Shown piece after piece: positions 13,801 to 27,410 of a DNA stretch of 64,000 nt. Location: NCBI GenBank assembly GCA_023846275.1, contig JAIUJO010000085.1:1688121-1752120 (forward strand), read 5' to 3'. This DNA comes from Vanilla planifolia (lineage: Eukaryota; Streptophyta; Magnoliopsida; Asparagales; Orchidaceae). The notes beneath the pieces were generated by a model that saw only the letters and a program-made list of their open reading frames with translations, made no database searches and was not told the origin of the DNA. The first letter of the stretch is position 1. The number at the start of each line of letters is the position of its first letter. A program made the translations under genes and the position numbers.

Positions 13801-16800
13801 AAAATCTTAGAAACTAAATGTTTTAAGAAAATGTATGAAGATGACGATTTAATAGGATAGAGTAAGTTGAGAGTAGTCCAATGAAGTTAGTTTTGTCTTG
13901 GTCACCACTCGTTTCCAATTACTATGAATCACCAAAGTAAATAATACTTTTTTTCTATATTTTTTGTATATTTTAGAGGAGATTTTTATTTGAACACGCT
14001 TTGGCGATCAAGGTTGTTATAGTAAAACACCATTGTATCTTGAACTACAACTTTCTCATGTCAATTATCTCAATCTTTAAATGTTTTGCTCTGATTCAAA
14101 CATACATAGTATTACAATCAAAATTAAAGTGAAAAAAATTTAAAAAACTAGATAAGTTTTTTTTGAAAGATGAATTCAAAAATTAAAAGAAGATTGGTGA
14201 AAAAATCCGTAGTGTTTAAATGAATTTCAAACAATAAAATATTGAAAATATAGAAAAAATAATTTAAAATTAAAAAAATTAATATTTAATTTTATGGTTC
14301 TTGTGAAGAATAGTCCAAAAACATTTGTTTTTCTCAATCGGACGTAATTTGGAATACTACAAATTCCAGAAGTAATTAAGCATAAATACTAATAAATTAT
14401 CATTTATAAATTTAAAAGTTATATGGTAAAGCTACATGAGATAAGTTGAAGAAATATAATATAATAAAATCAATATAAAACAAAAGACTAATGAGAAAAG
14501 ATTTAGAGTGACATGCTAGCATAAATATATCAAATAGTAAATTTTGAGAAAATTAATAAATTATTTAGAAAGTTGTGTTCTAGGATGCTCAAGCAATTGA
14601 GTGTAATATCCTTGATCATAAAATGAAGTTTAAATTGAAATCCCTCGTAAAGCATGCCAAAACACTTCAAACTAAAACATTTGTTAATTAAACAATAATT
14701 TTTTAATTCAATTGAATTGGTCAAGATGAGACCAATGAGAACTTTCTCATCTTGATCAAATCTATTTTAGAATTATCATGAATTATCAAAGTAATAATAA
14801 CAAATAATGATAAAGTATTTTAAATTTAAATAAATATATATTATATTCAAAAAGAGATAAATTGAGACAATATAATATAAGAAAAAGAAATAACTTAAAG
14901 GTCACATGAGAAGAGCTTAATAATTACAAAATAATATAACCAAATTACTCTAAAGAATATATACGAATGTAGTTCACTAAATAGTCATTAGAGGAGATTT
15001 TTATTCAAATGATAATATAATAAAATCAAATTGAAAAGTTTAAATAAATTAGATAAAATGTGGGGGAGAGATTTATTACAAGTTATTGAAGAGATCTTGT
15101 GTAACACGACTAATAATCAAATGATGTATGAATTCAAATATCTTTTAAAGTGCAAAAAAAGTTCACAAAATAAAATATCTAATGATATAGAGCTCGTCAT
15201 GAGGTAACCAATGGCAATTCTATCATTTAGATGTAACCTTGTTTAGAGTGATTATTAATTACCAATGTAAAAAACATAAATAAAAGCAAAATATTTTTCA
15301 ATATTAATTAAATATATATTAAATAAAATGAGATAAATTGAAGAATTCTTATATATAAATTAAAACTGATGTATTGGTCTCACATGAGGAGATTTAAGAT
15401 TACTTTTTTAATATAACCAAATCGAAAAAACAATTTGAAGAAATGACAAATTATGTGAGAAGGCTACTTTATAAGAATGAAGGAAATATATATAGGTCAT
15501 TAAGTCAAGTCCAACCACGCTTACATCATGCCAATGTAAACTTGATTGAAATTACAATGAATTACCAAGGTAAATAAACCTAAATAACAAAAAATATTTT
15601 TCTTCTATTTAATAAATATATATTAAAGCTGAAATATGATAAAGCAAAGTGATACAATATATCTAAATTATTGTCATATTAAGGTACCATTAGATGAGAT
15701 TTAGAGTTATAATATAATATAACTAAATCAAAGTGAAAATTTTAAAAAAATGATATAAATGTTTTGGAAATGATGCATTCAAAGATACTAAGAAAATTGA
15801 GTACAACATCCAAAATTATTGAATACAATGAAATCAAAATATCTTGTTAAGCATGCCACAATAATTAAAAAACTATTTAAAGATACAAAAAATAAATACT
15901 TAATTAAAAAGATGAGTTCAATGACATTTGTTTTCTCAAGGTTAGCCCACGATTAGAATTTTTTATTAGCCAACATAATAAATAAGAATAAATCATGATA
16001 AATTATTATTATAATTTAATTAAATATTTTTGAAAATTGAAATGAGATAAATTAAATTAACATAATATTACTAAATCAAAGCGATGTAAATGTTACAAGA
16101 TGGAAGATTTATTGTTACATAACAATATAATTCAATCAAAATGAAAAACAAATTTGAAAAAATGAGACCAATTATGTAGGTAAGTTTTAACTAAAACTAT
16201 TAAGAAAATTGAGTATAACATCAACATTCACAAAATTAGTTACAAATTGAAATATCTTGTAATGAATCTAAAAGCCATTGAGAAGAAAATTTTTAAAAAC
16301 ATAAAAATAATATTTAGTTGGATAGTACTTATGTTGACCAACCCAATCATATTTGATTTGTCTCAATCAGACCACTATTTGGAATTATTATGAATTACAA
16401 TATATAATAAGCAAAAAGAATGACAATATATCATTTTTGTATAATGTAAAAACATTTGAAAGCTACAATGAGATAAATTAAAGCAATATATTATAACTAA
16501 AAAATGGCAATATAAATGTCACTAGATAGGAAGATTTTGAATTTTTTAGAAATTTAGCAAAATAAAAGTTTGAAGAAATAAGATAAATTTTGTGTGATCA
16601 TTTCACAGCAAAATACTAAGGACATTGAGTGTTTCATCCTTAACAATCAAATCATGCTTGAATCAAAATTCTCTTAAAGCATACCAAAAACCTTAAAAAT
16701 AAAATATCCTAAAATATTGAAAAAACCATTTTCAATTTGATATATATCTTCAAGACAAGTCAAACGACGTTTATTTTCTATTGATCAAACATCTTGTAAA

Positions 16801-19800
16801 CTGCCAGAAATTTCTAAAATAAATTAGAATAAAAACAATAATTTTTTTTAATATCATGTAAATATGTAATAAAGCTCAAATTAGATAAATTGGTGTAATG
16901 AAATATAACAAAATCAAATGAAAATGAAGGTCTTTGGAGTTCCTCAATAAAATTAACCAAATAAAGAAAAATTGAAAAAAGGAAGCAAATAGTACATGAA
17001 AGTTACATTCCAAGATGCTACAGTGGTTGAATATAACTTCCTTGATTGACTCTTTCACAAATAAAAATCCCTTTTAAAATTGTTAAAACATAAATAATAA
17101 AATAGTTTAAAACAATATTGTTATGATATGATAGAGCTCATCAAGACTATTCCTAAGAGTTTTCTTCTATCATGATGAGATCTCATTTCAAATTACTAAT
17201 AATTAACAAAATAAATAATTATAAATTATAATAAAATTTTACTTTTGTGTTAAAAGAATATATATATAAAAATTATCAAGGGAAAAGTTAAAGAAAAGTA
17301 ATATAACCAAAGAAGTGACATTTAAGTGTCACTTAGGAAGAGATTTGGAATCACATAGTAATATTGCTTAACCAAAGAAAATATTTTTCAATAAGTGATA
17401 AATGTTATGAGAAAACTACATTCAAAGATACTAAGAATATTTTACGTAATATCTTGATCATCAATATAAGTACAAGTAAAAACATATCATATATCTTGCC
17501 TAAACTTAGGAACAAACTATATTTTAAAAGATAAAAATGAATTATTAATTATAAGAACTTTTCAAGATGAGTCTAGCAACCCTTGTTTATTCTCGATCAA
17601 TTCTCACATGGAATTTCTAAGTGTTACCAAAAGAAAATGGCATAGATAAAAAATTATTATTACAATATTAACAAATCAATACAATATTACCAAATAAAAA
17701 TTATATAAAGTTCGCATGAGTAGGAATTTAGACTTCAAAAATAATATAATTAAATAAAAGAAAAACAATTAAAAAATAGGAAAATTTGTAAAAGAAATTT
17801 ATATTCAAACATACTCAGGGATCGAATGCAACATCATTGATCATTAATTCATGTAAAAATAAAAAATTCTCTAAAAATGTGCTCAAAAAATTGAAAATAA
17901 AATTTTTACTATTATAAAATAAAATTTTAATTAGATTGAGCACATCACTGAGGGACTATTGATGCTTCTTTTTCCTAATTGATCCTCAAATTCCATGAAT
18001 GAAATATTTTTTTTTATTATTTAGTAAACATATACTAAAGTTGAAATGTGATAAGTTTAAGTAATGTAAATTAACCAAATCAAATCAAAGCAATGGTCTC
18101 AGGAGAAGAGAGTTCGAGTTTCATATGAAAATAAATAAATAAAATTGAAAAAATAGATTATTTTTTAAGGAAAGTTTTGTTGCAACAAATAAAGGAGATA
18201 AAATATTGCATTATTGTTAATCAAATATGGTAAGAATCAAAATTCCACGTAAAGCATGCCAAAACCATCAAAAATAAATTATTTAGAATACTAAAAATGA
18301 ATCTTTATATTGATAGAGCTTATTGTAGTAAAGTAGCAATAATTGTTTTTTCACGATCAAACCTTCATTGGACTTGCTATGAATTATCATGTTAAATAAG
18401 CTCAAATTAAAATAAATTATCTTTTCAATATTAATTTAATATATTTTAATGCTAAACTAAGGAAACTTATAGCAATGTAACATATTAAAATGAAGATGAA
18501 GTAAAAGCAACACTAGAGGAGAATTAACTTTTATAGTAATATAATAAATCAAATAGAAAAATTTGATCAAATTAGATAAATTTTATAGAATGTTGTACTT
18601 TAATATGTCAAAGGTATCTAGTGTAATATCTCAATCATTAAACCAGGCTAAGATGAGATGTCTCATAATGTGTACAAAAAATATTAAAACAAAATATTTA
18701 AAATTATGAAAATAATATTTAATTGGTTAAAGTTTATCAAGATGAGTCAAATGAAGTCTATTTAAAGTTAATTAGACCTCTTTGCAAATTAACATTGATT
18801 ACAAGATTAAAAAAGAACAAATATTAATTAAATTTTTTAGTATTAATTAAATTTATTTGAAAATTAATTAAAATTATATTATTTTTAAATTAGCTAAAAC
18901 AAGTTAATATAATATTGCAAAATCAAGGTGATGTAAATCTAGTAAGAGAGGTAATTTATAGCCCTTAGTGATATGACCAAGTAAAAATGAAAATTTTTAA
19001 AAAATGAAAGATTGTGTGAGAAAGTTTCATTAAAAGATTCTAAAGAGATTAAGTATAATATCATTGACCATCAAATGAGTATAAATTTAAATATCTCATA
19101 ATGTATGCTAAAATTGTAAAAAAATATTTCAAAATATTATAAGAATTATTTAATATGATAAAACACATCAAGATAAGCCCAACAACCTCAGTTTCATGTC
19201 AATAAGATCGCATTTTAAAATACAACAGATTACTATAGTAAAAAAACCTAAGTAATAATAAATCTTAATTTCGATAATAAAAAAATATATTTTCAAAAAT
19301 GAAAATAAGATTAATTGAAGTATTGGAATTTTACCAAGAAAGGACATTTAAATATGAAATTAGAGATTTTGTGATATAGAGTAACATTACATAATAGAAG
19401 AAATACATTTCATGGAATACGATAAATTGTGTAAGAAACCTTCAATCCATGATACTTAGGACATCAACAATAACATACATTTTTGTTAAATCTTATAAAA
19501 AGCAAAATTTCTATTAAACTATTCCAATTCATCATAAATTTTAAATTTAAAAAAATAAAAAAATGATTGCTCACACTGATGGAAGTCGTTGTTTTTGTTC
19601 AGTGATGTTTGTTTCATCTCAATTTGACCTCATTCAGAGTTTTTTAAATTAATAGAAAAAAAATAAGCATAAAAATAATAATCGATTTCTTATAGACAAC
19701 CAAATATATATATTTATATACATTAAAGTTGAAATAAGATAAATTAAATTAATGTGAATTAATAAAATAATAACAAAATATTATTTACTTGATAAGAAAC

Positions 19801-22800
19801 TTAAATTTTTGTAGTAAAGTATCAAAATCAACATAAAAAACATCAACAATTGAGATAAATTGTATAAGAAAGCTACATTCTAAGACACTAAGCTGATCAA
19901 GAATAACATCCTTAATAATAGAATTAGATTTGATTAGAACTATCTCATAAAATTTACTAACACTCAACACAAATAGGACATTTGAAAATATAAAAATAAT
20001 TATTTGATTAAATAGAGCTTCTAAGGATGTGCCAAATGATGATTGTTTCATGTGGATCAAGATTAGTTTCAAATATTTTTGAATTAGATAAGCAAATGCA
20101 AATAAATAATATTTAATGTTTTATTTTAATATCAATTAATTATATGTTTAATATATAATGAAAAAAAATTAATGTAATGCAATATTGCCAAATTAAAATG
20201 ATAAAAAGATGACATGAGGAAACATTTATATTTGCATAACAATATAACAAAATCAAGAAAAAAACCTTTGATGAATGAGAACACTTTACATGGGAAATTT
20301 TTGTTTCCTAGAAGCTAAGGAATTGTGTCACAACATTCATCATCAAATAATGTAAAAATTAAACTTTTTATTAAAATGTGGCAAATATTTGAAAAATTAA
20401 AAAATAAAAAATAAAAAATTGGAACAATAATAGGATATAGCTTAACTAGAGAGTTTGACAAAAATTATTACTTCCTTATTAGACCACATTTGGAATTATT
20501 ATGAATTACCAAATAAAATTATGTTTAATAACATTAATCAAAAATATGTTAAAGTTAATGCGAGATAATTTGGAGAAAATGTATTGGTCACACTACAGTT
20601 GGTTTACAGTTACAAAGCAATAAAACTAAATCAAAGAATAAATTTTAAAAATTAAGATAAATTTAATGGGAAAGTTCAAGCAAATCCTCTAAAATTTAAA
20701 ATATTTCAAAAACCATGCCAAAACATAAAAAAATAAATATTTAAAAATATTAAAAAAATAAATATTTAGAGGGAATGAGCTAATTAACTTGAGTCAAACA
20801 TTAATTGCTTCATCTCAGTTAGGCCTTATGTGCAATTAATCTAAATTACAAAAGTAAATAGGTATAAAAGAATAATTTATTTTTTAATTTTATGTAAATA
20901 TAATTTTAGGCCAAAATGAACTAAATTAAAACAACGTAACACAACCAAATCAAAGTGATGTAAAAGTCATATGTGAGTATATCTATAGTAATATTGAAAT
21001 ACAACCTAATCAAAGAGAAAATTTTGAAATAAGATAAATTGTAATGAAAATTACATTCCAAAATACTAAGGAGATTGACAACATTATTATTGATCATCAA
21101 ATGAGGTGGAAATCAACATATCTCATAAAGCTTTATTATACTAAGCACTAATAGAATATTTTAAAATATAAAACTAATACTTTAATTTGATTGAGCTTAT
21201 CATGATGAGTCCAATGATGTTCTTTTTATTTTAGTTAGACCTATTCTACATTGTTAGATATTACCATTTTAAATTACCATAAATAATAAAGTATTTTTTA
21301 AAATTTTAAGCAATATTTAGTAAAGCTGAAATGTAATATAATGAAATAAAAGAAAAATAAGTATCACACAATAGGTGAATTAGACTTTCATTGTATTATA
21401 ATGAAACTGAAGAGAATGGGGTCTAAAATAATTAATTATCAAAACATATATAAACAAAAAAGTGAAATAAATTGTGCATTATAAAAAAATTTTTTTGAAA
21501 GAACTGAAATTAATTTTTAATTTGATAGAGGGCATCAAGACTAGTGGAACTACAATTATTTTGTCTCCATTAATGCTCATCTAAAATTGTTGTTAATTAT
21601 CAAAATATGTATGAAAAATTAATAAATTAATTATTATTTATAATGTTAAAAAAGATATATTAAACAAAAAACGAGATAAATTGAATAGTTGTAATATTAC
21701 AAATTTAAATCATGCAAAATGCACATAAGTAGAGGTTTAGAGTTATATAGAAATATAAAGCATAATGAAAAAACAAATTTAAAGAAATATGGTCAATTGT
21801 TTGTAAACATTGCATTCTAACCTACTAAGGAGACTTAGTATAACATCATCTATCATTAATGAATTAAAATGCCTCATAAAGGTGTTAAAGCACTAAAAAA
21901 TAGCAACACTTAATAAAATAAAAATTCAATATTTAATTGGATATAGCTAATCAAGACAAGTGCAACAATATTTATTTGGTCTCGATCGGACCAGATTGTA
22001 CTATTACTAATTATCAAAGTAAATGAGCATCAATATTAGTAAATTATTATTTTAATATTTAACAAAATAAATATTAAACCCAAAATATGAAAATTTGAAG
22101 AACCATAATTTATCTTAATAAAATTATTATAAATAATACATCAGAGAAGATTTAGAGTTATATAATAATATAATAAAATCAAAGTAAAATATCTAGAAAA
22201 ATTATATAAATTGTTTGTGGAAGTTTCATTCCTAGATACTAATTTAAAAAGCTTAAATTTCATTATTATTAAATTAGGTACAATTCAAAATTTCTAATAA
22301 ATTATGTTGGAAGCCTAAAAAATGTAATATCTAAAGATTTAAAGTAAATAATTTACATGTCAGTGCTCTTTGAGATGAGTTTGATGATATTGGTTTTGCA
22401 TTAATCCAACATCATTCCAAATTATAGAAATAACAAAATTAAATATGAATAAATAATAATAAATTATCATTTTGATGTTAATAAAAAACTTTTCAAAGCT
22501 ATACTGAGAAAAATTAAGGCATTGTAACTAAAAAAATAAAATTGATGTGAAGGTCAAATGAGATGAGATTTAAAGTTACATAGTAACTAAATCAAAGAAA
22601 AAATTTGAAGAAATGAGAAATTTTATGTTTGAAATTTACATTCTAGGATATTTATGACATAGTGTAGAATGTCTTCGATTGTCAAGCCATATACAAATTA
22701 AATTGTCTCGTAAAGCATTCCTAAACATTAGAAGAAAAACATTTAAAAATATTAATATTTAAGCGGATATATGTAGTTGAGATTAGCCCAGAGATTATTG

Positions 22801-23340
22801 TTTCATCTAAAAAAGACATTATTTACAACTATTATAAACTCATTATTTAAAACTAAAATTAGATAAATTGCAACAAAGTAAGACCAACAAATCCAAATGA
22901 TCTAATTGTGAAATGAGAAGAGAATCTTTGTTATACATTGTATAACAAAATAAAAAAATTTAGAGGAAAAAAAATAAGCTTCATAGGAATGGTAGGATCC
23001 AAATAATAAGGTGGTCAAGTAAAACTTTCTCAATTATCAAATTTAGTTGTAATCAAAGTGTCTCACAAAGCATGTTAAAAAAAAAAAATTTAATGATACA
23101 AAAAGTAAAATTTAATTGGATAAGACTCTTCAAGATGCATCTAATGATGTTTGTTTTGTCTAATTTGAATCTCTCTTTCAATTATTACAAATTACCAAAT
23201 TAAAAATGCAAAAATAATGGTAAATTATTATTTTAATATTAAGAAAATATAAATTATAGTTAAAATGAGATAAATTGAGGTACTGGAACATAGCCAAATG
23301 AAAGCTATAAAATAACTACATGATATGATATTTTTGAGTT
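7851..23340 (+). repeat. Large diverged satellite array, about 39 units of about 395 bp
   Basis: This is a head-to-tail array. Each unit shows, in order: ggtcacatgag and agatttagag; ataaccaaatcaaagtg; gagataaatt; gttgcattccaagatact; gagattgagtgtaacatc; tcatcaaatta; aaagcatgccaaaa; an A/T-rich spacer; agctcatcaagatgagtcc; a tgttttgtctcgatcagacc-like box; tgaattaccaaagtaaat; and an A/T-rich spacer ending tatattaaag. Exact gtcacatgag boxes occur at 13651 and 14901; exact aaagcatgccaaaa at 14649 and 18251. Successive first boxes lie about 340-480 bp apart, averaging about 395 bp over 39 intervals from 7930 to 23318. Neighbouring units differ heavily, so the array is old and not recently homogenised. 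Minus-strand frames here repeat one phrase (like IKDVTLNLLSILECNFL) because the DNA repeats; they are always short and broken. I know of no named family that it matches. Confidence 0.9.
13949..14098 (-). repeat. Inverted 150-bp block inside the satellite array
   Basis: Within an otherwise forward array, this block matches the unit only when read on the minus strand. It contains, reverse-complemented, tttgaatcagagcaaaacat, gagaaagttgtag, ttcaagataca, ataacaaccttgatcg, aaaaatctcctctaaaatat and an a-rich 'atagaaaa' end. These correspond in order to the boxes from 'ccaaatcaaagtg' to 'catgccaaaa'. Forward text stops at aaagtaaataata just before 13949 and resumes at acatagtattacaatc near 14100. This is a clean local inversion or an inverted insertion of part of a unit. 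Confidence 0.75.
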
Positions 23341-25379
23341 CAAAGGTGCTAAATGGCCTCTAAAGCTATTTACTCTTTATCTTAAATCTAATTTTTATCC
23401 TTGTATTGGATTTCAATAATAGAAAGGTTTTTTATTGAAGTTACTAATGAGTAAGAAATTTTAAATTTGAGTCTCTACTATCAACAAGTTAACACTATCT
23501 TTTTGTTTTAAATATAGTACCATAGGAGCCCAGTAAAAGATTAAGTATGCTTGTGATTAGAAACTTTTTCTATTGTATTCACTTCAAAGATATTTTCAAT
23601 TGAATCTTTATTCCATTTTTCGTTAACTTTTTATGTTTTAGTTTAGCACCATAATTGTGCATGTTTAAAGCTTTAAAGGAAGTTTCCAGTCATGTACTAT
23701 TTGACTGAATCTATGAGACAAAAACATGAATTGTAGTCATTTAAATGGCGAGGTTTTCTTAAAGTAGCATAATGCATTTATGAAATAATTGGTGGATGAT
23801 TAGATGTTTCCTTTTAGTGATGGTGCATTAAAAGAAGAAGAAATAATATAAGCCATTTTTTGTTTTATAGTAGTTTATCTAGTCACTCTAAAATAAGAGC
23901 ACCATTCGTTTGGCCATTTGCATTGCATGGGCCTTCAAGTACATTTGGTTAAATTGCTATGTGTTCTCAATAAATGATTAGAATTCTAAAACTTACTTGG
24001 GAAACTTTGATGGAATGACAAAAGTATTTTCCTTTTATTGAAATGACACTAATGTCACCACCTGCTAACCAAGGTTTCTCTAATGAGATGTGTTGGTCAT
24101 GTTTCTATTCTGACCAAATGATTTTCTTTTATTTGTAGTGTGTTTTGCATACATAAAAGAAAAATGAATAGTCTTATTAATGTTGCCCATATTAACTTAA
24201 AGGTGTACTAATTGATTATAATTGTAGATAAAACCAACAACTACTTAGTCACTTCACAAAAACCATACCTTATTCTACATGCTATTAGGAAACTCTCATT
24301 TAAATGAATAACGAGATAGGTTTGAGGCATCGACTATTTGTTGAACTAAATGTAATACTTGAATATTTTCATTGTTATGCAAGTAATTTTTCCCGGTTTC
24401 CATTTTCTACAAGCCCCAAAAGTTCCATTTTGTGTTGTTAAATATATTTTGTATCTAAGTCTAATTTATGTATAGCTTTTTAATTCTTTCTTATAAGTTG
24501 ATCAATATTTTCTTTTGTTATTTTTCCTTGATGGCCTCTTTTGCTTTAGATATTAATTCATCATCTATGTTAACTCAAAAGGAGCATTCATCAAACTTAT
24601 AATATTTTTCATAACTAATTCGAGAATGTACACTTAAGGAGTTTCCTTATTGCCTTTATAGAAATTTTGAATCAGATATTAAGGATTTTCTATTGTTGTA
24701 CTAAATGCCACTTCATGTAGCATTCAATTTCCCAACACCATATGTTTTTGACCTTTGAGCTTGGCTTTCTATCTTGTTATTTGTTGTGTTGTTAATTGGT
24801 TACTTAATAGAGTCAGGGAGTTGTCTAATATTTCTTGCAGGAACTTGTGTGGAAACCTTAGACAATTGGGCCTCCTCAACTTGTATTACCTACTTTACTT
24901 TTATGTCTTGTGACTTATTTTGACTTGTTTTTTTTAACACAACCTTTTCCTGAAACATTGTGCTCTTCTTCTCAATGTTAATTATTTTAATAAATTTGCA
25001 TTGTTGTTTTACATCTAGCAATGTAAATAATGTAATGGTAAGTTTTCATAACGAATTATTGTTATATTCCTACTTCCTTGTGTTGTTTTCTTTTGGATAT
25101 TCTTATTATGGAAGTAAATTGCTTAGTAACATAATGTCTTGATGTTGTGGTTGTTGCTATTTCAAGTTTGAGTGGAGTTCAACTGACAATGGCCAGTAAT
25201 TAAAAGATCGTTTAATTGAACAAATGTAGTGATAGATGTTCAAAAGCTAGTAAATCAGGAAGCTACTTAGATACCCATATTAAAAAATTAGCAAAAAGAC
25301 ATATTTTCATTATCTCTCAAAATGGGTAATGTTCTTCCTATAAGAGACTATAAAAGTAAGAGAAACTTTAACTAGTGTC
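23341..25379. other. Unassigned AT-rich DNA after the satellite
   Basis: Satellite homology stops at about 23340. The next 2 kb is less A-run-rich and has more T-runs, but I recognise no domain. A 60-codon frame at 24960-25142 is hydrophobic because the DNA is T-rich on the plus strand, and is not supported as a gene. The stretch may hold the downstream end (integrase, LTR) of the minus-strand gypsy relic to its right. Confidence 0.4.
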
Positions 25380-26149
25380 TTGAATTTTTTAATTTCATCC
25401 TTACCAAGTACAAATTTTTATTCTCTTTTCTTTGATGTGATAGGTTCAAATTTTCTTGGTAAGTGTTCCATAGTCTCACCTAAAGCATCTAGAAAAGAAT
25501 TCTTTTGTGTGCTCTCTGTTTCTTATAAGGACGCAATGAAGAGTAATCCCCCAAATTTTGTATTGTAATTTAAGCTAAAAGGCTATGTAAGCACGTACTT
25601 ATTCATAATGGGTAGGTCCAAATTCCTCAAGAAAACATCTACTCAGATGTGGTGGAAATCTTGTAATTGTCCCACACATGTCATTATCCTTGTTGAAATC
25701 TTTTTTGTTGCAGCTACAATATTGTTTTAGTGACCTTCAGTCATGTCACAAAGAAGCCACCTATTGTTTGGAGAGCATATGAATGTCAATAAGAAGCCAT
25801 CCATTTATTTATTAATTGACTTTGATTTTGTTGACAACAAATTCTTTCCATAGATGTTAGAATTTAACAAGGACATCATCCTTAAAACAAACCAAATGCT
25901 TTGTTTGGCTATAATCGTTATGATCGACATATACTAGCACCCATGGTTTCATCCTAAAGTTGATCCTTTCTAATAGAATCTTGCTAATCTTACCTTACCT
26001 TGAGTTGGTGAAGCAAGCTAACATTCATAACACTATTCCTTCGACTCACAGTCTATTAATTTCAAAAGAGGTTCTTTTCGTCAGGCTATCTCACAAGAAT
26101 ACATTTCATTAACATTTTACTTAGCACATATACTAAATAATTTATTATA
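25380..26149 (-). pseudogene. Probable downstream part of a gypsy pol relic, unresolved
   Basis: This lies directly 3' of the RNase H relic on the minus strand, where a gypsy integrase would be expected. I see readable stretches with scattered stops but no zinc-binding HHCC pattern or DDE residues that I can place with confidence. The plus-strand frame at 25380-25568 (62 codons) lies here and is more likely a shadow than a gene. The call rests on position only. Confidence 0.3.
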
Positions 26150-27410
26150 TTCAAAATAATTTACAATTAAGAGAAATACTTTAATAAATTTAAACAATCT
26201 ACTCTATCTCATATTCAATTCCTGCTAAGTGAGAAGACGTTTCAAGCTTTTACTTTCAACTAAAATCTAATATTTCATGATCTAAAGGTAATGACTCAAA
26301 CTTTTTATAGTAAAGCATACGACAACTAATTTTTGATCATGTATTGCATAGTTCTTATCATGAGGCATCAATTGTTTACATGTATAGGAAACAATCATTC
26401 TATTTTATGTTAACAAACATCCCAGTTAATGTGGTCAAACATTACTAAAGATTTGGTGTCTATAAAATCCTTCTAGATTGACCACTAGTATAACACTAGT
26501 TATTTTCTCTTTCAAGTTTAAAATTCTTTTAGCAAAGTCAACATCTCAATCAAGTATTAATGATTTTTAAGCTAATCTTAGTAGTAATGATCCTACATGA
26601 AAAATTCCTTATGTCAACTCATAGTAGTAGTTGGTTAAACCTAAGCAACTCGAAACTACTAAAGTAAAAGAAGACATAAAACAATCACATTGATAAAGTT
26701 TTCAGAGGATCGAGTAATAACCATACAAAACTAATCACATGTTTTACAAACACTGCCTAAGACAACCCAATTTCATACTTCAAAAATTTCACATATACTT
26801 AATTTCCACTCAGAATCTTCAATACAGATGCAAAAAAACAATATGTTCTTTTAGGACTTTCTAATATTTCATAATATCATCAACAAAGATGGTTGCAAAC
26901 TATAATAATTTTCAAAAACTTTTTTCGCCAATTTTATAAGTTCTGTTTGTGCTCTCATAAAAAAATGTAGCACAACAAACTCTTATTGCATATGTTCTAT
27001 CTTGAAAGACACCTTAGGCTCATTTGCTTCGATAAATTACAACTTGTGATAACTTGATCTCAAATTTATCTTGGTAAATTCCATTCCCTTTAGAATTTAT
27101 CAAATAAATCATAAATTTTTCGAAGTGGGTATTTTATTCTTAATAAAAAATGTTTTTGTTAATGAATGTCTATGGACATTCACAAAATACCACATCTCTT
27201 TTAGAAAAAAAATAGGTCCTTATTATGTTGATGCATTACAAGTGATAAAAACTATTCCAATAATCCTCAAATTCGTAATTTCCTCCTTTCCATCTCTAGA
27301 GGTGCCATTTTATAAAAAGATCCAAGTGTGTGCTAAACTACATATATCATCTAAATGTAAACTCAATTTCCTTATTGGGAGTTAGATTAAGTTTTTCCTC
27401 TTTTGAAAGA
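26150..27410 (-). pseudogene. Ty3/gypsy reverse transcriptase-RNase H relic
   Basis: On the minus strand, about 420 codons in domain order with many stops and shifts. From high to low coordinate: IKNKIPTSKNL (27170-27110; the family reads IKNKYPLPRIDDL), then TKINLRSSYHKL (27080-27040; family KIDLRSGYHQ), then FVDDIMKY near 26890-26865, where the first D of the catalytic FVDD pair lies at about 26880, then LKEH as in the family's 'kEH' helix. About 165 codons on, the RNase H segment reads KQLMPHDKNYAIHD at 26375-26335 and QELNMR near 26230. The spacing between RT box and RNase H box equals that of intact gypsy elements. Its job was reverse transcription and RNA removal during element replication. 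It is inactive here. The plus-strand 104-codon frame at 27071-27385 is its antisense shadow. Confidence 0.85.

Noticed and set aside
8122..20072. Minus-strand frames of 60-95 codons within the satellite (8122-8322, 8285-8470, 10488-10670, 11156-11398, 14530-14724, 16876-17058, 19785-20072)
   Set aside because: They are short, end at different places in each unit, are Phe/Leu/Ile-rich as AT-rich DNA dictates, and repeat only because the DNA repeats. Not called as genes.
6340..23340. Organelle DNA insert, suggested by the high A+T content
   Set aside because: No organelle gene, tRNA or rRNA segment is recognisable, and the periodic unit structure accounts for the DNA.
27071..27385. 104-codon plus-strand frame
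   Set aside because: It lies antisense to a recognisable gypsy reverse transcriptase on the minus strand, which explains the DNA better.
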